Shown here in pieces: positions 7,802 through 15,789 of a stretch of 64,000 nucleotides of DNA. Position 1 is the first letter of the stretch. Every line of letters starts with the position of its first letter. The DNA is from Dendrophyllia cribrosa (Eukaryota; Cnidaria; Anthozoa; Scleractinia; Dendrophylliidae): assembly GCA_024195265.1 (NCBI GenBank), contig JAJLRJ010000010.1, positions 20,068,284-20,132,283 on the forward strand, written 5' to 3'. The notes under the pieces are model-generated. The model had not been told where the DNA came from. It saw nothing but the letters and a program-made list of their open reading frames with translations, and did no database searches. The position numbers were made by a program, and so were the translations under genes.

Positions 7802-8956
7802 TTAAGGCAATTTACGTTGTCGGAAATACAGAGCAGCTGTGACGTTTCCTCCTTGAAATGGGATGGGACGACCTAAGTTGTCTCTTATATCGATTTTGAG
7901 GTCTCGAAAAGTGAAATGACTCAATCGCGAAAAGATCAAGTGTGGAATGGGCACGTCCTCCAAGACCCCCTTCTGAGGGTTGACGCCATGGATTAAGACC
8001 ACCTTGGCCATCTGCGATCCCACGTACACGGGTTCGGCCACGTTGCAATGCACGTAGACGTTCTGGAAAGAGTTCGGGGAGACAAAACTCCACACGCGAT
8101 GATCGGCCGGTAAGGCCATGGTATGCGAGCGTGTGATTTCCACTTCGGTCGGGCGCCCAGTCTGGGTGTCCGTGCTGGTGATTTCCACTGTGGGATGACG
8201 CACGTCGGACTTGTAGTAAAACGGGACCGTCCACGATTCCCAATCAAGATATCCTAAAACTCGAGCCAACCAGCTGGGTAAGTACAGCGAAAAATCATTC
8301 GTGGGGAAGGTCCACTGGTAAAATCCTTTCTCGTCCAACTGCAGTTGGACACGAGCGGTCGTGCCAGCATCTGAAACGGGTGTCTCCGTTTCGATGGCTT
8401 GATGAAGGGCCAACACAACATCTGTCAAGGTCACGTAGAGCCCGCCCGCCAAAAAAATATCTTGTTTGCCGGACGGGTAGTTGACAGAACACTGTATCTG
8501 GCGATCTTGAACGTTGTGAAACGTGTGAGGCATCAACAATTGCACCAGAGCCACTTCCCATGTGGCATCCAAGGTCCACTGTTCAGGTAATCTCAACCTG
8601 AAACGCGATGGGGTGTTGTTCGGGAAGAGGTCCTTCTGATCGTCACTTTCCAAAGTCACTCGACGCCCCCCAGCAAAACTCATGCCGGCCGATTGCAAGG
8701 GTTGTGTGTTTTTCGTTCCTCCTTTGCGAAAGTACAACCAAACACCGGTGAGACCCGTGTAAAATGGTATACCCAAACCTTCAGCGTTTCTTAAATGCAC
8801 TCTCAACTCGCTCAGATTTTGCGTGGGTCCTGCCAACGGTCTGAAATCCAAATGCTGCGGGTCGTATTCGACCGTGAGACCGTAATCGCTGCTAGGTGAG
8901 AGGGGAAGAGTGGCCAGCAATCGGCGTTGTCTGTCGCCCACGGGGCTAAATTCCAC
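7802..8956 (-). CDS. Penton-like minor capsid protein, 384 aa
   Basis: Belongs to the conserved structural family found beside the capsid gene in metazoan Polintons. The C-terminal signature reads KIDIRDNLGRPIPF followed by ALYFRQR (about 358-382), and a VYVHCNVAEP segment (about 290-300) precedes it. An ATWEVALVQLL block lies near residue 131. Family members are thought to be penton or vertex proteins; the exact role is inferred. The stop TAA is followed by about 20 A residues leading to the next gene. The upstream paralogue (8978-10183) ends 21 bases before this start. Confidence 0.75.
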   Translation of the reverse strand: MEFSPVGDRQRRLLATLPLSPSSDYGLTVEYDPQHLDFRPLAGPTQNLSELRVHLRNAEGLGIPFYTGLTGVWLYFRKGGTKNTQPLQSAGMSFAGGRRVTLESDDQKDLFPNNTPSRFRLRLPEQWTLDATWEVALVQLLMPHTFHNVQDRQIQCSVNYPSGKQDIFLAGGLYVTLTDVVLALHQAIETETPVSDAGTTARVQLQLDEKGFYQWTFPTNDFSLYLPSWLARVLGYLDWESWTVPFYYKSDVRHPTVEITSTDTQTGRPTEVEITRSHTMALPADHRVWSFVSPNSFQNVYVHCNVAEPVYVGSQMAKVVLIHGVNPQKGVLEDVPIPHLIFSRLSHFTFRDLKIDIRDNLGRPIPFQGGNVTAALYFRQRKLP

Positions 8957-8977
8957 TACATCTACTTCGGTATTGCA

Positions 8978-10183
8978 TCACGTGAGGTCCACGTCAGACA
9001 AGTGGGTGTTTGTTTGGGTCAGGGATGTCTCCAAACTGGGCAAAGCCAACCAGGCCCCGAATCCCTTAACCCGAGAAGGAGCTTTGAGTTGTGGGGTACC
9101 CATCACTGTCTCCAGACCATTTTTGAAATCGACGTTGACCCCTTCTCGGGCCTGCAGAAACCACTTGCCGGGTTCCGTAGTGACCACCGTCACGGGGGAT
9201 TGTCGCGCGTAGGGTAACAAGGGAGACGGGTCGCGCACCCAAGCCCCCATGTCAAAGACGGCTCTTTTGCCAAACGTGTAGTGCAACCGCTCGACGGCAG
9301 TGTTGAGTTTGATGCGTACGCCTCCCAACAGAAAATCTTCCGTCTCGATGCCAAAGTGATGCGTATCCAAACGACTAACCACCCAATCGGCTTGCGTACC
9401 TTCTCCCGTGTCCGCGTAGACGGTGTTGTGAGCCACAATGCGCGTCTGGCCCGGCCGATCTGGATCGGGCTCCAAAAATCCCATCAACAGAGCCAACGAT
9501 TCCCCTAGATTGTACTGACCCTGCGCCCACAGATGGAGTGAATAATGCGTCTTGGGTCTGGATGGACTAGATCTAGTTAACCAGATGTAATCCCTCCTTA
9601 AACCCATGAGTTTCAGGAGGGCGAATCCTAGGTAATATTCGATCAGATTGAAGCGCGTAGGGAGTGCGACTTGTTTCACGCGATAAGTGTTTTCGATCCT
9701 TTGCAAAAATTCACGCACCAGGTCGGGACGAAACAGATCCAGTTTGGGATTTGTGGGAAAATTTTCGTCCGTGGTGCCAGGAGATTCCATGTGGAGTTGT
9801 CCGTAATGATGTTGACCGCCCGACAAGGTAGGTATCACGTACCATCCCATCTTCTGCACCAAATCGCCAAGCAATTCTGCCGCGTGCGTGAAGTGTTTGT
9901 GCGAAGTCAGCGCCATTGATCGAGTGGGAACCGATCCATCCGAGCTCCCCACACGCACATGGTAATCCTGCGACGATTTCAACACGGTGTTCCCGTAAGA
10001 ATTGGTGTACAACAGTTTCAAAAGGGCAACTTGCCACTGGTCGGTGAGCGTCAATGGAATCTCCAACCGTTGTCGGAACGCACTGCGCACGGTGGTCTCT
10101 CCGGGTTCGAGGGGTTCCGTGCCCACATCCCCACTATTCAGAAACAGCAAAAAATCATCGTCCATTTCCCAGGGTTTGGCCAT
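8978..10183 (-). CDS. Second penton/spike-like structural protein, 401 aa
   Basis: Unassigned, but it shares layout with the 384-aa neighbour: an N-terminal strand-rich section, then LTLTDQWQVALLKLLY (about 47-62) matching the neighbour's TWEVALVQLL block, then an LPTRFNLIEYYLGFALL segment near 165-185. The C-terminus lacks the IDIRD signature. It is predicted to be soluble and beta-rich. It may be a duplicated minor capsid or spike protein. Its ATG follows the integrase stop through the exact junction TAAAAAAATG (10181-10190). Confidence 0.68.
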   Translation of the reverse strand: MAKPWEMDDDFLLFLNSGDVGTEPLEPGETTVRSAFRQRLEIPLTLTDQWQVALLKLLYTNSYGNTVLKSSQDYHVRVGSSDGSVPTRSMALTSHKHFTHAAELLGDLVQKMGWYVIPTLSGGQHHYGQLHMESPGTTDENFPTNPKLDLFRPDLVREFLQRIENTYRVKQVALPTRFNLIEYYLGFALLKLMGLRRDYIWLTRSSPSRPKTHYSLHLWAQGQYNLGESLALLMGFLEPDPDRPGQTRIVAHNTVYADTGEGTQADWVVSRLDTHHFGIETEDFLLGGVRIKLNTAVERLHYTFGKRAVFDMGAWVRDPSPLLPYARQSPVTVVTTEPGKWFLQAREGVNVDFKNGLETVMGTPQLKAPSRVKGFGAWLALPSLETSLTQTNTHLSDVDLT

Positions 10184-10190
10184 TTTTTTA
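10181..10190 (-). promoter_or_regulatory. TAAAAAAATG stop-to-start junction (integrase to penton-like)
   Basis: The integrase TAA, four A residues and the next ATG form the 10-mer TAAAAAAATG. The identical 10-mer joins the preceding gene pair. It could be a poly-A leader or late-promoter-like element, or a site for reinitiation. Confidence 0.5.
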
Positions 10191-11306
10191 CGAGGACTTT
10201 TTTAACTCTTTGACGGGTATCCACGTTTGATAATCGGGAGCAAGTCCTTGCCAGTTAACTAACACTTGACGAGTGGGTCCGCGTCCTTTGTATTTAAGCT
10301 TTTTACTCACCCGCCATTGGTTGGGTAGAGCTCGTACTTTTTGAAGTTGAGGTTCATAAAATCGTCCAGGTACTTTATCACCTTTCCAAGTGTCCAACTT
10401 ATAATAATTCACACCATCGTACAAGGACCGTTGACGATCGGTCACCGTGTACACGTCTTGCGACCAATTACCCCGATAACTCTTGGAAAAGGCACTCTTT
10501 TTACCCTTGACGGGTTTTGTGGTGCGCACAAAATCCCCCGGTCGAAACTTGTAAGGGTCTAAGGCAGGGGTGGGTTTGAACAACCGCTTCCAGACCACCG
10601 AGGCATTGTCGTCAGTGACATCGGCCGGGGCCATTTGAGTGCGGCTGTGAATGCGCGTGTTGTACTTGTCCACCAACAAGGGTAAGACCTCCAAATATTT
10701 GGGGGTGTTGCGAGCTGTCATGTACTTGTACATCAATTCCTTCAAAGTGCGATTGAAACGTTCGACCACAGCAGCTTTGGGTTCACCTCGAGTGGAATAG
10801 TGGTGAATGTTATACTCGTCCAGTAATTGCTTCATGTGTTGGTTGTAGAATTCTTTCCCTTGATCCGTCTGCAAGTTGACGGGCTTACGTCCTCCTGAAT
10901 TCTCCAACAAATAACGAAAGGCATCTGCCGTGGCCTTACCTTTCTTGCTTTTTAAGGCAATGACCCATGCATATTTGGACAACACATCGATGACCGTCAG
11001 TAGGTATCGGGTGCGTTTGTTTTGGGCAATGAGTTTGGCATCCTGCATTTCCACAAGATCCGCCTGCCAGGTATAATCCACTTGCGGAGGCACGACCGTC
11101 TTGCTGCGTGGAAATCGTACCTGACGAGGACGGTGTAACGTGAAAGTGGGTTCTCCTTGTAAATACGTTTGCGCCTGGCTGGGTGAGACGTCCAACGTGT
11201 CGCGGGCCACCTTGGTCAATTCCTTGAAATTTCCACTCAACGCGTAAGGACTCTCCAGATCCAAATACAAGTCTTCCAAAGGACTCATCTGCTCGGCCTT
11301 CTTCAT
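10188..11306 (-). CDS. Retroviral-type DDE integrase with chromodomain, 372 aa
   Basis: Catalyses insertion of the viral genome. The order is: an N-terminal helix-rich zone ending in TLHRPRQVRF (about 53-64); the RNase H-fold core with catalytic Asp in WQADLVEM (about 80-87), Asp in LQTDQGKEF (about 144-152) and Glu in VVERFNRTLKE (about 180-190); an SH3-like basic region (KFRPGDFVR, about 252-260); and a C-terminal chromodomain-like VLVNWQGLAPDYQTWIPV (about 346-363). All DDE residues are present, so it may still be active. The length is typical of Polinton integrases. Confidence 0.93.
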   Translation of the reverse strand: MKKAEQMSPLEDLYLDLESPYALSGNFKELTKVARDTLDVSPSQAQTYLQGEPTFTLHRPRQVRFPRSKTVVPPQVDYTWQADLVEMQDAKLIAQNKRTRYLLTVIDVLSKYAWVIALKSKKGKATADAFRYLLENSGGRKPVNLQTDQGKEFYNQHMKQLLDEYNIHHYSTRGEPKAAVVERFNRTLKELMYKYMTARNTPKYLEVLPLLVDKYNTRIHSRTQMAPADVTDDNASVVWKRLFKPTPALDPYKFRPGDFVRTTKPVKGKKSAFSKSYRGNWSQDVYTVTDRQRSLYDGVNYYKLDTWKGDKVPGRFYEPQLQKVRALPNQWRVSKKLKYKGRGPTRQVLVNWQGLAPDYQTWIPVKELKKSS

Positions 11307-11313
11307 TTTTTTA
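11304..11313 (-). promoter_or_regulatory. TAAAAAAATG stop-to-start junction (128-aa gene to integrase)
   Basis: Same 10-mer as at 10181-10190: stop TAA, four A residues, then ATG of the integrase. Confidence 0.5.
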
Positions 11314-11697
11314 GATGGGGAACAAACAGGTGCGCACCACCAAAGGGATCAATCGCCGGGTCAGACTCACTGTAAATTGAGCCACAAAACGTCCAAAACT
11401 AGGTATGTATGCTTGTTGTTGTTGCTTAAATATCCAACGACGATGTTCACGGTAAGCGTCCAGGGACAAACATTGACGCATAACGCTTAAATAAGCCATC
11501 AAATGAAGCAAAGTAAACGGTTCGTTCTTCTCTTTGTTTCTGGTCACCAGTTGCGCAAACGCTACGTCCGGTTCTAGCTCTTGTAACGCATCATCGCTGA
11601 AGTCCACCAAAGAATGGGGGTCGACTCTTTCTAAAAAGAGAATGGCACATCCCAACCAATCTTTTAAAGCAATCTGGGCGTCAGACGTTCTCGACAT
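11311..11697 (-). CDS. Uncharacterised protein, 128 aa
   Basis: Unrecognised. Mostly helical: acidic and hydrophobic N-terminal half (ALKDWLGCAILFLERVDP), then KNEPFTLLHLMAYLSVM, a Gln run (about 91-94) and a hydrophobic basic C-terminus (SLTRRLIPLVVRTCLFPI). No signal peptide or known motif. The ATG follows an A7 run. It is the first gene of a tight minus-strand cluster (this gene, integrase, two penton-like genes), with gaps of 4, 4 and 21 bases. A TATA-like box at about 11770-11780 could drive the cluster. Confidence 0.62.
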   Translation of the reverse strand: MSRTSDAQIALKDWLGCAILFLERVDPHSLVDFSDDALQELEPDVAFAQLVTRNKEKNEPFTLLHLMAYLSVMRQCLSLDAYREHRRWIFKQQQQAYIPSFGRFVAQFTVSLTRRLIPLVVRTCLFPI

Positions 11698-11769
11698 TTT
11701 TTTAATCTCGCGCGCTGAAGTGTTCTTTGTTGACGTGTTACCATTTGTTTTGATACCTTGTCGTTTCTT

Positions 11770-11820
11770 TTTTTTATAGAAGATTTTGGTAGGACTGACA
11801 GTTCGCGTTTTCTATATAAG
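11770..11820. promoter_or_regulatory. Divergent promoter pair
   Basis: The minus strand has TCTATAAAA ending near 11780, facing the 128-aa/integrase cluster. The plus strand has CTATATAAG at 11812-11820, 30 bases before the ATG at 11850. This is where transcription direction changes in the provirus. Confidence 0.55.
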
Positions 11821-11849
11821 GATAACGTTTAGTCTTTTTTACACCAAAC

Positions 11850-12386
11850 ATGACTTCTCCTTTCACGAGTCAAGGGGTAGTGGACTCTCAGAGTGAGTTT
11901 ACGCAGAGTCTGAATGCTCGCCCTTGGCGGCGTTGGTGGATTGTAGCATTATTAAAATGCATGCAACATCATGTGGTATTGAAACCGCCCGATAACCCCA
12001 TTTGGTCACCCGAAGCCTTGTTGTTCTTACACGATCTACGAGCTAACATTAGTAGGGCTCTTCGACAAGTCACTTTTCCAGATGTGTACGACGAATGGGT
12101 GCATCAGCTGCATGAAAATGGTATCGTACACCCGATCTGGACCCCTGAAAACTGTCAATTTGTGCGCAACATGTTGTCAACCGATGTGGTCACCGTACGC
12201 ATTTTGGAAGAAATTTTATCCTTCCGACGTCAAGATCTGTTCTTTACCTATGAACTATTAGGATTGACGCACGTCAACATCGATGAAGTGTTTGACTGGC
12301 AGCGCCTGAAATTAGGTCATAATTGGACAGATGAGGTGGACAGCGATGACAGCTCCTCGTGCAAGGACTTGGGATTAGATCCATAA
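11850..12386 (+). CDS. Uncharacterised acidic-tailed protein, 178 aa
   Basis: The only clear plus-strand gene of the provirus. No family is recognised. It has an aromatic N-terminal block (RPWRRWWIVALLKCM, about 24-38), a mostly helical middle and an acidic C-terminus (DEVDSDDSSSCKD). The TATA box CTATATAAG is 30 bases upstream of the ATG, a textbook spacing. The stop TAA is followed by about 20 A residues. A lone early or regulatory gene transcribed against the structural genes is plausible, but nothing in the sequence proves it. Confidence 0.7.
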   Translation: MTSPFTSQGVVDSQSEFTQSLNARPWRRWWIVALLKCMQHHVVLKPPDNPIWSPEALLFLHDLRANISRALRQVTFPDVYDEWVHQLHENGIVHPIWTPENCQFVRNMLSTDVVTVRILEEILSFRRQDLFFTYELLGLTHVNIDEVFDWQRLKLGHNWTDEVDSDDSSSCKDLGLDP

Positions 12387-12640
12387 AAAAAAAAAAAAAA
12401 AAAAAAACTGACGGTCGTCGAAGTTTGCATGAGAGGACAAACGACCCACGAGCCTCAAGCTCAATGAAAAAAAAAAACCGTTTGATCAATGTTTTTTTTT
12501 TGCCATTGTTGTCAATCGCAGCCATGTTTTCTTCTCTTTACTTTTTTTATTGAGTAAAACGTTGGTGCAATGTGAATGAAACCTCTGTTGTCTTAGTCTT
12601 GGTTTTCAAAGTGGCGTGGGATTACAAAACATGGTGGACA

Positions 12641-12918
12641 TCAAACATGTTTAAATTCTTGCGGATGTTGTTGTAACAATTGTTTGGCTCGACCCAGCGG
12701 AATTCCCTGGGAGGATGCAAATCGTGCCACTCCTCTTAAACTGCCTATAGCTTTGGAATCATTGTATTTCGACAACAATTGTTTGTCGAACATCTTCTAT
12801 TGGAATAGGTTTCAACCCTTCTTTACAGCGTCTATACAAAGAGGAACATACCCATGGCATGACTCGCCATCGAACCCAATTCCACAAGAGATCAAACAAC
12901 CTTTTTGCCCAGTTTCAT
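12641..12918 (-). pseudogene. Frame-shifted small gene with integrase-N-terminus-like helix-turn-helix
   Basis: A TATA box (12946-12954) sits 28 bases before an ATG at 12918, but that frame closes after eight codons. A neighbouring frame stays open through a Trp/Arg-rich stretch, and a third frame opens with ATG at 12793 and runs 50 codons to 12641. The last part contains GSLRGVARFASSQGIPLGRA, which resembles the N-terminal helical zone of Polinton integrases. It looks like a small DNA-binding protein broken by at least two frameshifts. From 12387 to 12640 only A/T-rich DNA is seen. Confidence 0.35.
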
Positions 12919-12945
12919 TTTTATTCAACATTCAAACAATTTAAA

Positions 12946-12954
12946 CCTTTTATA
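12946..12954 (-). promoter_or_regulatory. TATA box of the broken small gene
   Basis: TATAAAAGG on the minus strand, 28 bases before the ATG at 12918. From here to 13128 no gene is seen; the stretch holds a short repeat of TTTTTTCAAACG near 12970-12995. Confidence 0.4.
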
Positions 12955-13128
12955 GCAATAATGATAAGTTTTTTCAAACGTTTTTTCAAACGTTTTTTTC
13001 AAAAAAGAGTAGTACATTTTGGGTGACTTGGCTGACTAGAACCAAAAGTGTTTGGAAAGGCTTCTTGGATCACTCTCGCTGATTCCGTCTGCTTTGCGCG
13101 TTTCTTTTGCTCTTCTTGTTTCTTTAAG

Positions 13129-13911
13129 TCAGGAAAACAAGTTTGAAGCGCCACATGCATCTCTGATCAAGGTTTTGCCTGCATATTCTTTCATGGGGAG
13201 AGGGAAGGGAACATGGTTAAAGTGATGGTCTCCGTTTTTCTCGTTCAAAGGGAGATCACCCCATTGGAAGTATTTACACTCTCTCTTTCTGCAAGCAAGA
13301 TAGATTCGACCTGGATTCTTCTCAGAATTGCTTTGCTTCAGGGTCAAGACTTCATTGCAGAAACAACGCAAAGGCTTCCAGTTTTCCTTAATGTCCCTAT
13401 TCAACTGAGCGTGAACAGTTTGCATGTAAAGCTCTGCCTTGTCTTTTGCGCAGATCACACAACAATCTTGATAAGGGCATTTCAGATAACAAAACCCGTT
13501 TGGGGAGCTGACTCTCTGTTCCAAATGTCCAAGATGAAAGGGGCAGACTAAAAAAATGTTCTTATTGGAAGCTGCATCCTCAATTTGCATCTGGGTGATG
13601 TGACCAATGCTGCCAACAATTGCATTGACAGCATTTTGTTGTTCCACGTTTAGATCCACATCTTGAATAAGAGGTTCATTCACTTCTGTGTGAGCGTCAG
13701 GTATAAACGGGGCTATTGATGCCAATGGTGCTTCATTTGCTCTTCCTTCTGCTTCAATTGTGATGTACTCTACGACATCTTTAGCTTTGTTAATGATATC
13801 TTTAACATTTTCTTTCTTTCTTTTCTTTCCCGCAGGAACTTTCGCAGGTTTGGTGGATTTCCGCTTCGGGGCTACGTAAACTTTTTCTTCAAATGGCATC
13901 TTCTTCGGCAT
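13129..13911 (-). CDS. Nuclear-type protein with GRF zinc finger, 260 aa
   Basis: The N-terminus is very basic with nuclear-localisation-like blocks (KKRKKENVKD, about 30-40). After an acidic middle (65-115) come Cys/His-rich segments: CPFHLGHLEQR then CYLKCPYQDCCVIC (about 122-154), followed by a GRF-type finger, RCFCNEVLTLKQ then YLACRKRECKYFQWGD (about 182-218). GRF fingers bind single-stranded DNA in repair and topoisomerase proteins, so a replication or recombination role is plausible. It is the gene nearest the right TIR and has a TATA box about 62 bases upstream. No catalytic domain is seen. Confidence 0.72.
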   Translation of the reverse strand: MPKKMPFEEKVYVAPKRKSTKPAKVPAGKKRKKENVKDIINKAKDVVEYITIEAEGRANEAPLASIAPFIPDAHTEVNEPLIQDVDLNVEQQNAVNAIVGSIGHITQMQIEDAASNKNIFLVCPFHLGHLEQRVSSPNGFCYLKCPYQDCCVICAKDKAELYMQTVHAQLNRDIKENWKPLRCFCNEVLTLKQSNSEKNPGRIYLACRKRECKYFQWGDLPLNEKNGDHHFNHVPFPLPMKEYAGKTLIRDACGASNLFS

Positions 13912-13972
13912 CTTCTTCTTTTCTTCTTCTTGTTCTTCAGCTGGAGAATGAGTGAAAATGAACTTGGGGAGC

Positions 13973-13982
13973 GATTTTTATA
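13973..13982 (-). promoter_or_regulatory. TATA box of the GRF-finger gene
   Basis: TATAAAAATC on the minus strand about 62-71 bases before the ATG at 13911. Confidence 0.45.
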
Positions 13983-14002
13983 ATGAAGAAATGGCGTCAG
14001 CG

Positions 14003-14344
14003 AACCGGTTATTTGAATAAGAATTCATCAAAAAAAAAAGTCAAAAACGTGATGAAAAAAATCAACAAGAACATTCGAAAACAAGAAAACGAAAAACAAG
14101 CAAGAAAAACACAAAACAAAAAGCACTCTCACTTTCTGGAAACGCTTGGTTGACAAAACAAATTGCCCTTCAAAGACAAGAGACGTCAGCGAAGGGCTTC
14201 CTCGTAGCCTGAGGGGTGGCGTCAGCTTTTTTTCCCTTTATAAAGGCTCGCGCTTTGTTCTTTTTTCATTCTTCTCTCATTCGCTTACAACGCAAAGCCA
14301 GACGAGCTGCTCGGCAGAAGAAAACAGTAATGGGTGCAAGATTA
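14003..14344. repeat. Right terminal inverted repeat of the provirus (matched part)
   Basis: Reverse complement of 1-368. The inner boundary is AACCGGTT at 14003-14010. It contains CCTTTATAAAGG near 14234-14246 on the plus strand. The repeat may continue outwards, but the left copy is cut by the window edge so this cannot be tested here. Confidence 0.95.
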
Positions 14345-14509
14345 TCGCAAACACTTGGGACGAGACGATTTCAATTTAAACTCTTTTATCGTCGAGCCAG
14401 GTCCCGCTGGTGGTTCGCGCGTGGTCTGGAGCCAAGTGATGGCGTAAGCCGGGTTTTTCCAGGAAAACGCTGTTCTGAGAAAGACAAGAAAGATTTTTTC
14501 ACGGCGTGA
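14330..14509 (+). CDS. Possible TIR-borne small basic ORF, 59 aa
   Basis: An ATG at 14330 lies about 85 bases after the TIR TATA box and opens a 59-codon frame starting MGARLSQTLGTRRFQ, rich in Arg and aromatic residues and ending KKDFFTA. The frame runs out of the matched TIR into the 229-bp repeat. A mirror copy may exist left of the window. It may equally be a chance frame; there is no recognised family. Confidence 0.3.
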   Translation: MGARLSQTLGTRRFQFKLFYRRARSRWWFARGLEPSDGVSRVFPGKRCSEKDKKDFFTA

Positions 14510-14908
14510 AAACAAAGATGGTTCCTCGCTAAAAAATCAGACAACTCTCCTCGTGGAAGGTTTAAGAGGTGGCTTTGGAAAAAGGACAACCTTTTCGGCA
14601 AAAGAAAGGGATTTTTGTACTGCAAAATCCTTCCGCAGGTTCGTAGTTTGTTTGTTTGTCTTTGCTCGATTCGTCATGCCGGTTTTTCCAGGAAAACGCT
14701 GTTCTGAGAAAGACAAGAAAGATTTTTTCACGGCGTGAAAACAAAGATGGTTCCTCGCTAAAAAATCAGACAACTCTCCTCGTGGAAGGTTTAAGAGGTG
14801 GCTTTGGAAAAAGGACAACCTTTTCGGCAAAAGAAAGGGATTTTTGTACTGCAAAATCTTTCCGCAGGTTCGTAGTTTGTTTGTTTGTCTTTGCTCGATT
14901 CGTCATGC
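14448..14908. repeat. Two tandem copies of a 229-bp unit
   Basis: The block beginning GCCGGTTTTTCCAGGAAAACG at 14678 repeats the one at 14448 with only a few differences, and each ends in TTGCTCGATTCGTCATGC. Tandem subrepeats are common inside Polinton TIRs, so this may be the outer TIR. From 14909 to 15180 I see unique A/T-rich DNA and no gene. Confidence 0.9.
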
Positions 14909-15239
14909 GAGGAAAATTTGATTTGTTTAAAATACTTTCACGTTTCTTCTTTCAAACGAGTTTTCTGCGAGTATTGAATTCAAACTATTTTTTTTTTCTT
15001 TTTTCATTCACGGAATGTCCCGGAGGCGAGCCAAGATGATTTTCGTTCTAACATGCGATGGAATCGAAAGAGAAAGAGAACCCGATTTACGACACGTCTT
15101 CGCGGAAAATGTCTGACTTTTAATTTTTTGAATGGGGTTAGTTTCTAGAGAAACTGTGGTGCTGCGTCGGTGGGGGGATGAAACACGAGAATTTAGTTTT
15201 ATCGACTGAGTCGATAAGGTAAATTGACCACCGTAAAAA

Positions 15240-15288
15240 GATTCAAATAGCTGACGTTTCGAGCGCTAGCCCTTCGTCGGAGCGAATC
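15240..15288 (-). ncRNA. Hammerhead-ribozyme-like motif, left arm
   Basis: Mirror copy of the motif at 16258-16306: GATTC...GAATC can close stem I around CGACGA, a short GC stem and CGAAACGTC. Confidence 0.5.
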
Positions 15289-15378
15289 AAGGAATTGTGG
15301 GTAGTGTGTGGTTTTATATAGTAAGCGGTGGAGCTACGCTATTGGTGGAAATTTGGTGACGTGAAAAACAAATGTAGA

Positions 15379-15756
15379 TTAGTTGAATGAAAAGCGTTCG
15401 TTGATTCCGTGGGGTTTGAGAGTGCCGATTTGAAAGATGATTTTTTGTTCTAGGTTTTTACGGCTTTCTGTGTTACCCTGGTGTAGGGAAACGCCGCAGA
15501 TTGTCATGTGTTGTTTAGAATGGTTAGTAAGATTAAAATGGCGCGCGACTGGTTTGGATGCGTCTTTGTCATTTTTTTCAACGTCTCGGAGATGTTCACG
15601 AAAACGGTCGCCCAGTCTCCTCCCTGTTTCGCCAATGTATATCTTTTTGCAAAAAGTACATGTAATGCAGTAGATAACATTTACGGAGGTGCATGTAAAA
15701 TGATCAGTGATTTTAATAGATCGTTTGGGTCCTGTTATTTTGTCCGCGTTGTGAAA
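15379..15756 (-). CDS. GIY-YIG endonuclease tail of Penelope-like element (partial, inverted copy)
   Basis: Mirror of 15790-16167, with the same GIY-YIG segment (KKIYIGETGRRLGDRFREH). The open frame continues across the palindrome centre into non-homologous sequence, so only this part is counted. It is 5' truncated: no reverse transcriptase domain and no start codon of its own. Confidence 0.7.
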   Translation of the reverse strand, partial: FHNADKITGPKRSIKITDHFTCTSVNVIYCITCTFCKKIYIGETGRRLGDRFREHLRDVEKNDKDASKPVARHFNLTNHSKQHMTICGVSLHQGNTESRKNLEQKIIFQIGTLKPHGINERFSFN

Positions 15757-15789
15757 TGCACACGCACACGATGTAACACTTGTCCTTTC

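Larger units (their letters stand above)
1..14344. mobile_element. Endogenous Maverick/Polinton-type (adintovirus-like) provirus
   Basis: The block is bounded by inverted repeats (1-368 and 14003-14344) and carries the hallmark Polinton virion set: retroviral-type integrase with chromodomain, hexon-like capsid protein, penton-like proteins, adenain-type protease and packaging ATPase, nearly all on the minus strand. The left TIR starts before the window, so the outer ends and any target duplication cannot be placed; on the right the TIR could run on to about 14.9 kb. No DNA polymerase B gene is present, although about 1000 codons would be expected. The gene content identifies it; adintovirus versus Polinton is a naming choice. 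Confidence 0.93.

Noticed and set aside
12387..13128. Remnant of a DNA polymerase B gene
   Set aside because: I looked for YGDTD-like and other polymerase motifs on both strands and saw none; the interval is also far too short.
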